Of a stretch of DNA of 37,242 nucleotides, positions 17,364-25,848 are shown piece by piece. The translations under genes were made by a program, and so were the position numbers. Within the stretch, counting starts at the first letter, position 1; every line of letters begins with the position of its first letter. Origin of the DNA: JANMQK01 sp031370485 (lineage in GTDB: Bacteria > Acidobacteriota > Polarisedimenticolia > Gp22-AA2). The stretch covers positions 1 through 37,242 of the forward strand of contig JANMQK010000396.1 in the NCBI GenBank assembly GCA_031370485.1, in the 5' to 3' direction. The notes below the pieces were generated by a model. That model searched no databases. It was not told where the DNA came from and saw only the letters and a list, made by a program, of their open reading frames with translations.

Positions 17364-18145
17364 GCGAGCGGACGTCGGTGCATCCGACCGCGATGGTCGA
17401 GTCGGGGGCCTCCCTGGGGCCGGGAACCACCGTGGGACCGTTCAGTATCGTGGGGGCCGACGTGACTCTCGGCCGGGAGTGCATCGTGGAAGCCCACGCC
17501 GTGGTGAAGGGGCCCGCCATGCTCGGCGCGCGGAACCGCATCTTCCCGTTCGCCTGCCTCGGTATGGAGCCCCAGGATCTGAAATACCGGGGAGAGAAGA
17601 CGACCCTCGAGGTCGGCGACGACAACACGTTCCGTGAAGGGGTGACCGTGCACCGGGGCACCACGGGTGGCGGCGGGGTGACGCGCCTCGGCTCCCACAA
17701 TCTCCTGATGGCCCAGACCCACGTCGCCCACGACTGCCGGATCGGGGACAGCGTGATCTTCGCGAACGCGGCGACGCTCGCGGGACACGTCACCGTGGAG
17801 GACGGCGCCACGATCGGCGCGTTTTCCGGGGTCCACCAGTTCTGCAGGGTGGGCACCCACGCCTACATCGGCGGCTACTCGGTCATCACCCAGGACGCGC
17901 TCCCGTACATCCTCACCGTCGGCAACCGGGCGAAGAGCTTCGGGATCAACGTGATCGGCCTCGAGCGCAAGGGGTTTACGCCCGAAACGATCAACGCGCT
18001 GAAGCACGCCTACCGGGTCCTCTTCCGCTCCAGGCTCACCCTCGACAAGGCGCTCGAGCGGCTGCGCGCCGAGCTCTCCGGCCAGCCCGAGGTGGAGCGC
18101 ATGACGGCCTTCATCGTCGCGAGCCGGCGGGGAGTGATCCGCTGA
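17360..18145 (+). CDS. lpxA: Acyl-ACP--UDP-N-acetylglucosamine O-acyltransferase LpxA
   Basis: LpxA performs the first step of lipid A synthesis, adding a 3-hydroxyacyl chain to the 3-position of UDP-GlcNAc. The 261 residues match the family length. They show hexapeptide repeats from VHPTAMVESGASLGPG onward, the typical EPQDLKYRGEKT, the catalytic His124 in VAHDCRIGD, and a helical C-terminal domain (FTPETINALKHAYRVLFRS). The start shares ATGA with fabZ. Because a Gfo/Idh oxidoreductase follows, this LpxA might use a 3-amino analogue of UDP-GlcNAc; that cannot be settled by reading the sequence. Confidence 0.96.
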   Translation: MSERTSVHPTAMVESGASLGPGTTVGPFSIVGADVTLGRECIVEAHAVVKGPAMLGARNRIFPFACLGMEPQDLKYRGEKTTLEVGDDNTFREGVTVHRGTTGGGGVTRLGSHNLLMAQTHVAHDCRIGDSVIFANAATLAGHVTVEDGATIGAFSGVHQFCRVGTHAYIGGYSVITQDALPYILTVGNRAKSFGINVIGLERKGFTPETINALKHAYRVLFRSRLTLDKALERLRAELSGQPEVERMTAFIVASRRGVIR

Positions 18146-18180
18146 ACGCCGATTCGGGCGCTGCTGGATCGGTCGGGCCG

Positions 18181-19110
18181 GTGCGGGTCGCCGTGATCGG
18201 GGTCGGGAGCCTGGGGCAGCACCACGCCCGGATACTCGCGGGATTGCCGGAGGCCAGGCTTGTCGCGGTCGTCGATTCCGACAAATCCAGGGCGGAGGAG
18301 ATGGCGGCCCGTCACCGCACGCAGGCGCTATTCGATCACGGTGACCTACCGCGCGACCTCGAGGCGGTGAGCGTCGCCGTCCCGACCTCGGCCCATGCGG
18401 CGGTCGTCGATTCCTGCCTGCGGCGCGGTTGGGCGGTCCTGGTCGAGAAGCCGATGGCGGCCTCCGTCGCCGAGGCGGAGGCGATGATCGCCGCGGCGTC
18501 GGCCTCGGGAAGCCTGCTGGCCGTCGGTCACACGGAGCGCTTCAATCCCGTGGTCCGGGCGGCCGCGCCACGGGTGCGCTCCCCGCGGTTCATCGAGGCG
18601 CACCGCCTCGGTGTATTCACGCAGCGCAGCACCGACATCGACGTCGTACTCGACCTGATGATCCACGACCTCGACGTCATATTCAGCCTGGTCCGCTCGC
18701 CGCTTGCGGCGGTCGATTCCGTCGGCGTGAACGCGCTGACCGACAAGGTGGACATCGCGAACGCGCGGATCCGGTTCGAAAACGGCTGCGTGGCGAATCT
18801 CACGGCCAGCCGAATCAGCACCGAGAAGGTGCGCAAGCTCCGGGTCTTCGAGACCGACGCCTACCTCTCGCTCGACTACGCGCGACAGGCGGCGGTGGCC
18901 TACCGGCTGGTGCGCGACGACCAGGGGAGGCCCGAAATCGTCCGCGAGGATATCGTCGTCCTGACCGAGGAGCCTCTGGCGGTCGAGCTGCGGTCCTTTC
19001 TCGATCGTGTCCGGGGGAAGGCGGCGGACTGCGTCTCCGCGGAGGAGGGGCTGCGCGCCCTGCGCGCGGCCCACCGCATCCTGTCCCAGATTGGCGGTCG
19101 GGAGCGCTAG
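18181..19110 (+). CDS. Gfo/Idh/MocA-family oxidoreductase in the lpx operon
   Basis: An NAD(P)-dependent sugar oxidoreductase. The Rossmann domain opens VAVIGVGSLGQHHARIL (GxGxxG). VEKP with Lys90 is the family catalytic/cofactor motif, and VLDLMIHDLDVI is the active-site helix with the conserved His. In some bacteria a related enzyme, GnnA, sits beside lpxA and oxidises the 3-OH of UDP-GlcNAc before transamination by GnnB. No GnnB-like aminotransferase is in the window, so the name is not transferred. The coordinates use the GTG at 18181, which has no ribosome site. A CTG at 18142 overlapping the lpxA stop, with GGGGAG 7 bases upstream, is a plausible alternative adding 13 residues. Confidence 0.85.
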   Translation: MRVAVIGVGSLGQHHARILAGLPEARLVAVVDSDKSRAEEMAARHRTQALFDHGDLPRDLEAVSVAVPTSAHAAVVDSCLRRGWAVLVEKPMAASVAEAEAMIAAASASGSLLAVGHTERFNPVVRAAAPRVRSPRFIEAHRLGVFTQRSTDIDVVLDLMIHDLDVIFSLVRSPLAAVDSVGVNALTDKVDIANARIRFENGCVANLTASRISTEKVRKLRVFETDAYLSLDYARQAAVAYRLVRDDQGRPEIVREDIVVLTEEPLAVELRSFLDRVRGKAADCVSAEEGLRALRAAHRILSQIGGRER

Positions 19111-19119
19111 GGCGGACCG

Positions 19120-20220
19120 ATGCGGGCGGCCATTCCGGAGCGGATCAGGGAATTCCTCGCGGCGCACATCGCGATCGGCGACTTTCCGGGCGCGAGCTAC
19201 CTGGTCGCCGAAGGCCGCCGGGTGCTCGCCGAAGGGGCTCTCGGGCACGCCGTGCTCGTGCCCGAGACGATCCCGGCCCGCGCGGAGACGCTCTACGATC
19301 TGGCGTCACTCACCAAGCCGCTGTCCTGTGCCCTGCTCGCCGTCCTTCTGGAATCGGAGGGGCGCATCCGCCTCGAGGATGCGTTGCCGACCCACCTGCC
19401 GGAGTGGGCGGGGGCCGGGGATCGCGCCGGCCTGACTCTGGCCGATCTCCTGACGCACCGCTCGGGTCTGCCAGCCTGGAAGCCGCTCTACCTGCACGCC
19501 GCGGATCGGGCCTCGCGGATCGAGTGGCTGCGCCGTGTCCCCCTGGAGAGCCGACCACTCGCCAAGGTCATCTATTCCTGCCCGGGGTACATCCTGGCCG
19601 CGCTCGCGCTGGAGCGCGCCGCGGGGCGCCCCATCGATCGGCTGTTCCAGGACATGGTGTCCCGCCCTCTCGGACTGGCCGACCTCCTCTACCGTCCGGC
19701 GCCGGAGTGGCGCCGGCGGATCGCCGCCACCGAGACCGGCAACTCGCGGGAGCGGTTCCTCGCCGGTCCCGAGGGAGAGGGCTACAATGGCTGGCGCGAG
19801 GGCGTCATCTGGGGTGATGTGCATGACAACAACGCGGCCACGCTCGGCGGGGCGAGCGGGAACGCGGGGCTCTTCGGAACGGCGCGGGCGGTCCACGCGG
19901 TGGCGTTGGAGATGCTGGGACAGGGATCGGGGCTGATCCCCGAGGCCGGTCGCGTGATCCTCCTGGCCAATGCGACCGGAGGCCTCGGGGAGGACAGGTC
20001 GGTGGGATTCCAGATAGCCACGACCCCGGGGTGTTCAGCGGGACCCGCGCTATCGCCCGCCTCGGTGGGGCACACGGGGTTCACGGGCACCTCGCTCTGG
20101 ATTGACGTCGAAACACGCCGGATCTACATCCTCCTGACGAACCGGGTCCACCCGCAATTCCATGACCTGGACATGAACGCCATCCGGCGGGAGTTTCACC
20201 GGATCGCAGCCGCCATCTAG
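19120..20220 (+). CDS. Beta-lactamase-fold serine hydrolase (class C/DD-peptidase-like)
   Basis: The 366 residues show the class C beta-lactamase/esterase family motifs: SLTK at 63-66 (SxxK, nucleophile Ser63), YSCPGY at the YxN position, LLTHRSGLPAW, and HTGFTG near the end in place of KTG. The text GGASGNAGLFGTARAVHAVA is typical of these penicillin-binding-like hydrolases. No signal peptide is visible, so it may act in the cytoplasm. The substrate is unknown, and a role in antibiotic resistance should not be assumed. It begins 9 bases after the oxidoreductase stop and lies within the envelope cluster. Confidence 0.85.
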   Translation: MRAAIPERIREFLAAHIAIGDFPGASYLVAEGRRVLAEGALGHAVLVPETIPARAETLYDLASLTKPLSCALLAVLLESEGRIRLEDALPTHLPEWAGAGDRAGLTLADLLTHRSGLPAWKPLYLHAADRASRIEWLRRVPLESRPLAKVIYSCPGYILAALALERAAGRPIDRLFQDMVSRPLGLADLLYRPAPEWRRRIAATETGNSRERFLAGPEGEGYNGWREGVIWGDVHDNNAATLGGASGNAGLFGTARAVHAVALEMLGQGSGLIPEAGRVILLANATGGLGEDRSVGFQIATTPGCSAGPALSPASVGHTGFTGTSLWIDVETRRIYILLTNRVHPQFHDLDMNAIRREFHRIAAAI

Positions 20221-20270
20221 GCTCGATACGGACCCGGGACAGGCTGAACCCCGGCGGAGCAACGAGGACG

Positions 20271-21413
20271 ATGCAGTTCTTATCGCTTGAGGAACCGGCT
20301 CCGCTCCCGTCGCGACGGCTGACCACGGCCGAGGCGATCATTCTTTCGGTCGCGCTGCATGTCCTCCTTTTTCTTCTCGTCCTGTATTTCCCGGCACATC
20401 TGCCCGGCCCCCTGGAAGCCCTGTTCGGCGTCCGGGCCGTGCCGGCCGACGTTGCGGCCCTGCAGTCGGAGGCCGAGGCATCCAAGGACGCGGCCTCGGC
20501 CGCCGCCCGCAAGGAGGAGTCGAAAATCCCCCTGAAGTTCGTCTATGTGAAGGTGCCGAACGACGGCGCGGTGAAGGAAAATAAGGAAGCCCGGCTGCTC
20601 TCGGACAAGACTCGCAAGGCGCGGCAGGAGATCCCGACACCTCAATACGCTAAGCAATTTTCCCTCGACCCGCATTCGGTGGGGGACACGATCGACAGGG
20701 TTCGCCCCGATCCTTCGCGCCCCGAAGGACCCGAGAGCCCCGAGCCTCCGGCGCCGCAGCCGCCCGGAGGGGGCGGCCGGGATCTTCCCGGCACTTCCGG
20801 GGTTGCGCGTCCCGGCGGCGCGGGGAGCGGCAAGGGGGGCGATGGGGAGACGGAGGACGCGGGGAGAGTTTCCCCGAAGGATGCCGGCCCGGGTGTGGCG
20901 ACCGCCTCGCCGAGGGGCCGCGCCGGCGGAGGACCGGGCGGCCCATCTGAGCCGGGGCCCGCCGGCGAAGGCGAGGGGCCCTCCCGCGACAGGGCCTCGC
21001 AGGCGCTCACCGATCTGAAAGCCGGTGAGTACAAGTTCACCTTCAACAACCCCGCCTTCCTCCGTAACGGGAGTTACGGGACGATGTCGTTCGACACCCA
21101 GGATTTTCCGTGGGGGGATTACGCGCGGAGGCTTTACGTGATCATCCGGAACAGCTGGTTCGAGCGGATCCCGCTGGCGGCGCGCGAGGGGATCACGGGC
21201 TATGTGTGCCAGCACTTTGTGATCGGCAAGGACGGGCGAGTTCTGGAAATCAAGACCCTGCGCCCGTCATCCGTCCCCCCCTTCGACAAGGCGGCCGCCG
21301 ACGCGATCGGCGCCAGCAATCCGCTGCCGCCGCTCCCTGCCGGGTTTCCGCACGGGCAGGAAGGGGTCACGTTCTGCTTCTACTACAACATGTATCCGGG
21401 AGAGGCTGACTAG
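20271..21413 (+). CDS. TonB-like envelope-spanning protein
   Basis: The 380 residues have the TonB plan. A cytoplasmic N-terminus is followed by one TM helix at about 22-42 (ILSVALHVLLFLLVLYF). A long linker, rich in charged residues and then in Pro/Gly, covers about 50-245 (RPEGPESPEPPAPQPPGGGG and similar). A C-terminal domain at about 280-378 has VIGKDGRVLEIKTLRPSS and DKAAADAIGASNPLPPLP, the usual TonB/TolA C-terminal pattern. It would transmit inner-membrane energy or contact outer-membrane proteins. No exbB/exbD or tolQR lies beside it, so the partner is unknown. Its stop shares a CTAG with the stop of the convergent gene. Confidence 0.82.
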   Translation: MQFLSLEEPAPLPSRRLTTAEAIILSVALHVLLFLLVLYFPAHLPGPLEALFGVRAVPADVAALQSEAEASKDAASAAARKEESKIPLKFVYVKVPNDGAVKENKEARLLSDKTRKARQEIPTPQYAKQFSLDPHSVGDTIDRVRPDPSRPEGPESPEPPAPQPPGGGGRDLPGTSGVARPGGAGSGKGGDGETEDAGRVSPKDAGPGVATASPRGRAGGGPGGPSEPGPAGEGEGPSRDRASQALTDLKAGEYKFTFNNPAFLRNGSYGTMSFDTQDFPWGDYARRLYVIIRNSWFERIPLAAREGITGYVCQHFVIGKDGRVLEIKTLRPSSVPPFDKAAADAIGASNPLPPLPAGFPHGQEGVTFCFYYNMYPGEAD

Positions 21414-24400
21414 GGACCCAGCTTCGAGCCGAAGCGGCTGGCCAGCAGCGCCAGGTCCATGCCGTCGACGATCCCGTCGAGGTTGATGTCGACCGGAAGA
21501 CCGTAGGTCGCGTCGACCGCTTCGAGTTTTCGGCTGCAGACGAGCCCGGAATCGGGCAGATCCTGGCCCGGCATCTCGCTGCCGGTTCCCACCACCACCG
21601 CGCTGTAGCCCGTGCCGGACTGTTGCAGGGTCCCGTCCGCCTGGATGGTGAAGTCTTCGCCCCTGCGGGCGCCGAATGCGCGCGCGAAGATCGCCAGGTC
21701 GAAGCCGTCCACGCGACCCGAACCGTCGATGTCGGCCCGCTCCTTGAGGAGATTGGTCAGGACCCATGGCGCGGTGTCGACCTGGTTGAAGACGACGACG
21801 TCGGGGAGAAAACCCTCGCTCTGGACATGGGTGTTTGCGGTCCCGACCAGCGTGCCTCCATCGGGCACGTCGAGCGGGTTGAAGGTCGGGTCGGTGAAGA
21901 ACAGGCCGTTGCGGAGCCCGAGGTAGATCGTCACATTCGGGGTCGACGTCCCAAAGTTGCCGGTGGAAAGCGCCACGAGGTCCATGACGCCGTCGTTGTT
22001 CATGTCGGCGAACGTGGCGTCCACCAGAGTGCCCGGGACCGGGAGCGGCGCGGTGTGCGCCGGGGGACGCACGAGGGGGGAGGTTCCGGGGAAAATCTGA
22101 TCCTGGTTGCTGGCCAGCAGAACCTCCAGGGTCGAGGTTCCCGGCTCGACGACCGCGACGACGGTTGACAGGACGTCCTGGTCGAACCGGACCCGCGAGT
22201 CCGGCTGCCCCGGGTAGGGCGGGACCGGGCAGACCGGCTGGTCCCGGGCAAGGAGCAGGGCGATCGGATCCCCCTGGACGCCGACGGTGGGGGCGGGGGA
22301 GAAGCCCCCCGCGCCGTCACCGAGGAAGACGTCCAGGCGATCGTCCGCCGGGTTGCCCGTCACGACCTGCTCGGCCACGACGAGGTCCTGCTCCGTCCTG
22401 CTGTTGCAGATCGTCCCCGCGAGGCAGCGCAGGGAAAACCCGCCGATCAGGACGGCGGACGGATTCGCCAGGCCCCCGATCGGCGAAAAAACCGCCTCCC
22501 GGAGGCTTCCGGAGCCATCCCCGGTCATCAAATTCACCGTTCCCGCCGCGGGGCTGACCGTGGCCAGGTCCTGGACCGCGAACTCGCAGGCGTCCCCCAC
22601 GCCGTCTCCATCGGTGTCGATCTGGGTTGAATCGAAGCGGAAGGGACAGTCGTCCAGCGCGGCGGCGTGGATGCAGGCGTTGCCAACGCCGTCCCCGTCG
22701 TTGTCGGGCTGCACGCAGAGCGCGCCCGCGCCGCACTGCGCGGCGGCAGTGCAGCGGGTGCGGAGGCAGTCGGCGTCCGTGGCGCAGGTCCCCCCGGAGG
22801 AGCACTTGTTCACACCGCCCATCCCGCAGGCGCCCGCCCCGGTCGTTTGGCAAATCGACGGATTGAAGATGCTCGGGCAGTTGTCGAGTGCCGCGGCGAT
22901 CTGGTCGGCCAGGGAGAGGGACAGGTTGATCGCCGCGGGATCGTAATCCAGCTTTCCATCGCCATCGGTATCGACTGTCCCGGTGCAGGTGCCTGGTGAA
23001 ACACACCCGGAGTCCTGCGTGCAGGATTTCGTCGCGTCGTTGCTGCAGGCCAGTTTCTCGCAGGCGTCGCCGATCCGGTTCACGTTGGTGTCTATCTGGC
23101 CGGGGTTCGCGATGGTCGGGCAGTTGTCCCTCTGGCCCGTCATGGGGTCGTGGTTGGGAATCCCGTCCCTGTCGAAATCGAGCAGGTCGGCCGTCGTGCC
23201 GAGCGCGGTCGGGTCATAGTCGAACTTGAAGTCCTGGTCCGTGTCGAGCGCCAGGCAGGCGGGATTCAGCAGCTGGCACTGGTCGCCGATGCCGTTGTGG
23301 TCGCTGTCACACTGCATCGTCAAGGGATCGAGCATGGACGGGTCTCCCGCGTCGCATTTTGTCGAGGCGAGTTTGGAATCCGTGCACTGGACGTCGACGG
23401 CGCAGGCCGGGTCGGTCACCTTGCACAAGGGCGGGTTGTAACGCGTCGGGCAGTTGTCGAAAATATTGGGCACGCCGTCCCGGTCGTAGTCATCGAGGAT
23501 CGTGACCAGGGAGCCGGCCGCCCCGCGGGCCGGGGGATTGGCCAGATCGGCCGTGCGCCGCTCGACGAGGACACCGCTCGGCTCGGAGGTCACGACGGTC
23601 ACCTTCGAGCCGGTGCGGTCCAGGAGGGCCACGTCGGTCAGGCCGTCATCACGGAAATCCGCCTGCACCATGCCGTCGAGGGTGGAGGGTCCCTTGAGAG
23701 TCAACGTGGGGAGCGCACGGAAGAACCCGTTGCCGATCCCCGAGAGGACCTCGAGCCTGCGGGAGGTGCGTTGCGGGAGGACGATGTCGGCGCCGGTGGA
23801 GGCGTCGGCCGCGAACAGCGCGATCGCCGAGCTCTCCTTCCACGGGGAGGCCGGGGATGTCGGCGCCGTGCTGAAGGCCAGGCCGCCGTCGTTCCTGAAG
23901 AGGTCGACCCGGTTTTTCGCGAAGTCGAGCACCGCGAGGTCCGGGCTGGGCCCGGAAGGATCCTGGGGGTTGATGTCGAGCGCGGCCAGGGATGCCGGGG
24001 CGTCCACTCCGCCGAGAGTTGCCGCGGGAGCGAAGGTCCCGTCCCCCGCGCCCGAGAAAACCAGGACATTGGCGCCGGAGAAGTCGGCGACCGCGAGGTC
24101 GAGGGGGCCGTTGCCGTCGAGGTCCTTGAGAACGGCCCCGAGGGGACGCTGACCGGGCCCCAGCGAAATTGTGGCCGCCGGGTTCGGTGACAGGGTGCCG
24201 CCCGAAGACCCCGTGAACTCCTGTATTACGCCGCTGACAGGGACCACGGGCGGGCAGGTCCCGTTGTTCGCCGGGTTCTTGGCATCGGCGCAATCGGCGT
24301 CGCTGTCGCAGCTTTTCCCGGGCAGCGGTCCCCCGACGCAGGTGGAGCCCCCCTGGTCGAGGACGAGAAGGTCGTCGAACAGGTCGCCGTTCAGCCGACC

Positions 24401-25591
24401 CGAAAGGAGCTTGGTCGGCTGGGCCTCCGTCGTCAGCGTGGCGCTCGCCGCCGCGGGAAGCCCGCTCGCGCTGTTGAGGTAGATCCCGACCGTGCGCTCC
24501 TCCCGGTTCGCGACCGCCAGATCGATCCTGCCGTCGCCGTTGAAGTCTCCGGCCGCCAATCCCTGGGGCCCCTTGCCCGTCGCGATGAGTTTCTGCGTCC
24601 CGAACGCCCCGTCGGCCTGTCCCGGCAGGAATTGCAGCATGTTCGACAGGGTGTTCGACACCACGAGGTCGGGCCTGAGATCGCCGTCGAAGTTCGCGAG
24701 CACCACCTCGTCCGGAGTGTTGAGCGTGCCCTTCGAGGCCCGGGAGAGCATCCCCCCCGCGCCGTCGTTGAGCCGGATACGAACGGCCCCGAACGACGAT
24801 CCGAATCCGACCGAGGAGACCAGGATGACGAGGTCCGGGCTGTCGGCGCAGGCGTCCCCCACGTGATCCCCGACGAGATCGTCCGGCGTGCCGCACACGC
24901 CGTCCGGTCCCTTGAGCGCCGCATCCCCGGGGTCGGTCACGCAGGTCTCCATGTCCCCCTGCCCGGGGTTGTAGATGAAGGGACAGTTGTCGAGCTTTTT
25001 CATCACGGGGTCGTAGTCGGGGATCCCGTCGCCGTCGCTGTCGACCGTGTCGCAGGTGCCCCCGGACGCGCACTCGGAGTCCATGGTGCAGACCTTGGTC
25101 GGGTCGTTGCTGCACAGCAGCTTCTCGCAAGTGTCGCCGATTCCGTTGATGTTGAGGTCCACCTGCTTGCCAGTTATGGAATCGACCGGGTCGTAGACGT
25201 TGGGGCAGTCGTCCCTGACGTTCGGCACGCCGTCGCTGTCGGCGTCCTCGCGGTTCAGGTCACGAACCAGTATCTGGATCGGGCCCGAGGTGGTCGTGAT
25301 GGTTGTGGCCAGGCCGACCGGGACGGGGGACAACGCGAACGGCTCGAACGAGCCGGTGCAGTCATGCGTGCCCGGATCCTTCCCGTTGACGAGAATGCTG
25401 ACGGAGCCCGCTTCGAAATTCGCGATCGCGAGGTCCTGGCAGCCGTCGCGGTTGAAATCGCCCGAAGCCACGTACACCGGCCGTTCCACCGGCCCGGGAC
25501 GGGACCCGAGGAGGGCCGCGTCGGGCGATGCGGCCGGGGCGCAAGCAAGAGCCGCGGCAAGGGCCGCGGCCCGCAGGGATCGAATCGACAT
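21410..25591 (-). CDS. Large secreted FG-GAP / thrombospondin-3 / dockerin-like repeat protein
   Basis: From the ATG at 25591 (GGAG upstream) the protein has 1393 residues with a signal peptide (SIRSLRAAALAAALACA). FG-GAP/VCBS-type beta-propeller repeats recur at about 35-110, 255-690 and 1005-1270 (GDFNRDGCQDLAIANFEAG, GDFNGDGRIDLAVANREE). Two thrombospondin type 3-like blocks lie at about 110-255 and 700-1003, with DSDGDGIPDYDP, DNCPFIYNPGQ and Cys-rich inserts. The C-terminus has two dockerin-like units, DIDGSGRVDGFDLAIFARAFG (about 1284) and DINLDGIVDGMDLALLASRFG (about 1367). All blocks should bind calcium and act outside the cell. No enzyme domain is seen. A longer frame reaches 25669, but the signal peptide supports 25591. 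Confidence 0.88.
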   Translation of the reverse strand: MSIRSLRAAALAAALACAPAASPDAALLGSRPGPVERPVYVASGDFNRDGCQDLAIANFEAGSVSILVNGKDPGTHDCTGSFEPFALSPVPVGLATTITTTSGPIQILVRDLNREDADSDGVPNVRDDCPNVYDPVDSITGKQVDLNINGIGDTCEKLLCSNDPTKVCTMDSECASGGTCDTVDSDGDGIPDYDPVMKKLDNCPFIYNPGQGDMETCVTDPGDAALKGPDGVCGTPDDLVGDHVGDACADSPDLVILVSSVGFGSSFGAVRIRLNDGAGGMLSRASKGTLNTPDEVVLANFDGDLRPDLVVSNTLSNMLQFLPGQADGAFGTQKLIATGKGPQGLAAGDFNGDGRIDLAVANREERTVGIYLNSASGLPAAASATLTTEAQPTKLLSGRLNGDLFDDLLVLDQGGSTCVGGPLPGKSCDSDADCADAKNPANNGTCPPVVPVSGVIQEFTGSSGGTLSPNPAATISLGPGQRPLGAVLKDLDGNGPLDLAVADFSGANVLVFSGAGDGTFAPAATLGGVDAPASLAALDINPQDPSGPSPDLAVLDFAKNRVDLFRNDGGLAFSTAPTSPASPWKESSAIALFAADASTGADIVLPQRTSRRLEVLSGIGNGFFRALPTLTLKGPSTLDGMVQADFRDDGLTDVALLDRTGSKVTVVTSEPSGVLVERRTADLANPPARGAAGSLVTILDDYDRDGVPNIFDNCPTRYNPPLCKVTDPACAVDVQCTDSKLASTKCDAGDPSMLDPLTMQCDSDHNGIGDQCQLLNPACLALDTDQDFKFDYDPTALGTTADLLDFDRDGIPNHDPMTGQRDNCPTIANPGQIDTNVNRIGDACEKLACSNDATKSCTQDSGCVSPGTCTGTVDTDGDGKLDYDPAAINLSLSLADQIAAALDNCPSIFNPSICQTTGAGACGMGGVNKCSSGGTCATDADCLRTRCTAAAQCGAGALCVQPDNDGDGVGNACIHAAALDDCPFRFDSTQIDTDGDGVGDACEFAVQDLATVSPAAGTVNLMTGDGSGSLREAVFSPIGGLANPSAVLIGGFSLRCLAGTICNSRTEQDLVVAEQVVTGNPADDRLDVFLGDGAGGFSPAPTVGVQGDPIALLLARDQPVCPVPPYPGQPDSRVRFDQDVLSTVVAVVEPGTSTLEVLLASNQDQIFPGTSPLVRPPAHTAPLPVPGTLVDATFADMNNDGVMDLVALSTGNFGTSTPNVTIYLGLRNGLFFTDPTFNPLDVPDGGTLVGTANTHVQSEGFLPDVVVFNQVDTAPWVLTNLLKERADIDGSGRVDGFDLAIFARAFGARRGEDFTIQADGTLQQSGTGYSAVVVGTGSEMPGQDLPDSGLVCSRKLEAVDATYGLPVDINLDGIVDGMDLALLASRFGSKLGP

Positions 25592-25702
25592 CAACGCTCC
25601 AGGCCGTCCACGACGGCCGGCTCCATCGGGTGTGACCCGCGATCCCCTCGCCGGATTATGGGAGAGCACCGCCTCTCGCGGGCAGCCATCGACGTGCGCG
25701 TC

Positions 25703-25731
25703 ATCGTACCGGCGGGATCGGGCTAAGTCAA
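25703..25731 (-). promoter_or_regulatory. Candidate promoter for the large secreted repeat protein
   Basis: On the minus strand TTGACT (25731-25726) and TACGAT (25708-25703) are separated by 17 bases. The -35 matches 5 of 6 and the -10 matches 4 of 6 consensus bases. The leader to the ATG at 25591 would be about 105 bases. Confidence 0.5.
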
Positions 25732-25757
25732 GGAAGAGCAGTGTGTTGACCGCGGTG

Positions 25758-25763
25758 TATAAT
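25758..25763 (+). promoter_or_regulatory. Candidate -10 element upstream of rsmD
   Basis: A perfect TATAAT lies about 86 bases before the rsmD GTG in the divergent intergenic region. No -35 occurs at 16-18 bases; the TTGACC before it is only 6 bases away. A hairpin with GGGACG (25793-25798) and CGTCCC (25814-25819) arms lies between it and the gene. Confidence 0.3.
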
Positions 25764-25848
25764 CCACGCCTGCAACGCGGCGCACGATGCCCGGGACGAC
25801 GGCACTCCGGTCGCGTCCCAGGACGACCGGACCGGCGGTGGGGGCAGG

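Noticed and set aside
19120..20220. Annotation as an antibiotic-resistance beta-lactamase
   Set aside because: Motifs support only the broad fold; the KTG site reads HTG, no export signal is present and the context is envelope biogenesis.
23150..24190. 346-codon open frame on the plus strand opposite the FG-GAP protein
   Set aside because: Composition mirrors the Asp/Gly repeat codons of the minus-strand gene; no independent signal.
25746..25763. TTGACC followed by TATAAT read as a complete promoter for rsmD
   Set aside because: The two boxes are only 6 bases apart, far short of the 16-18 needed, so only the -10 was kept as a weak candidate.
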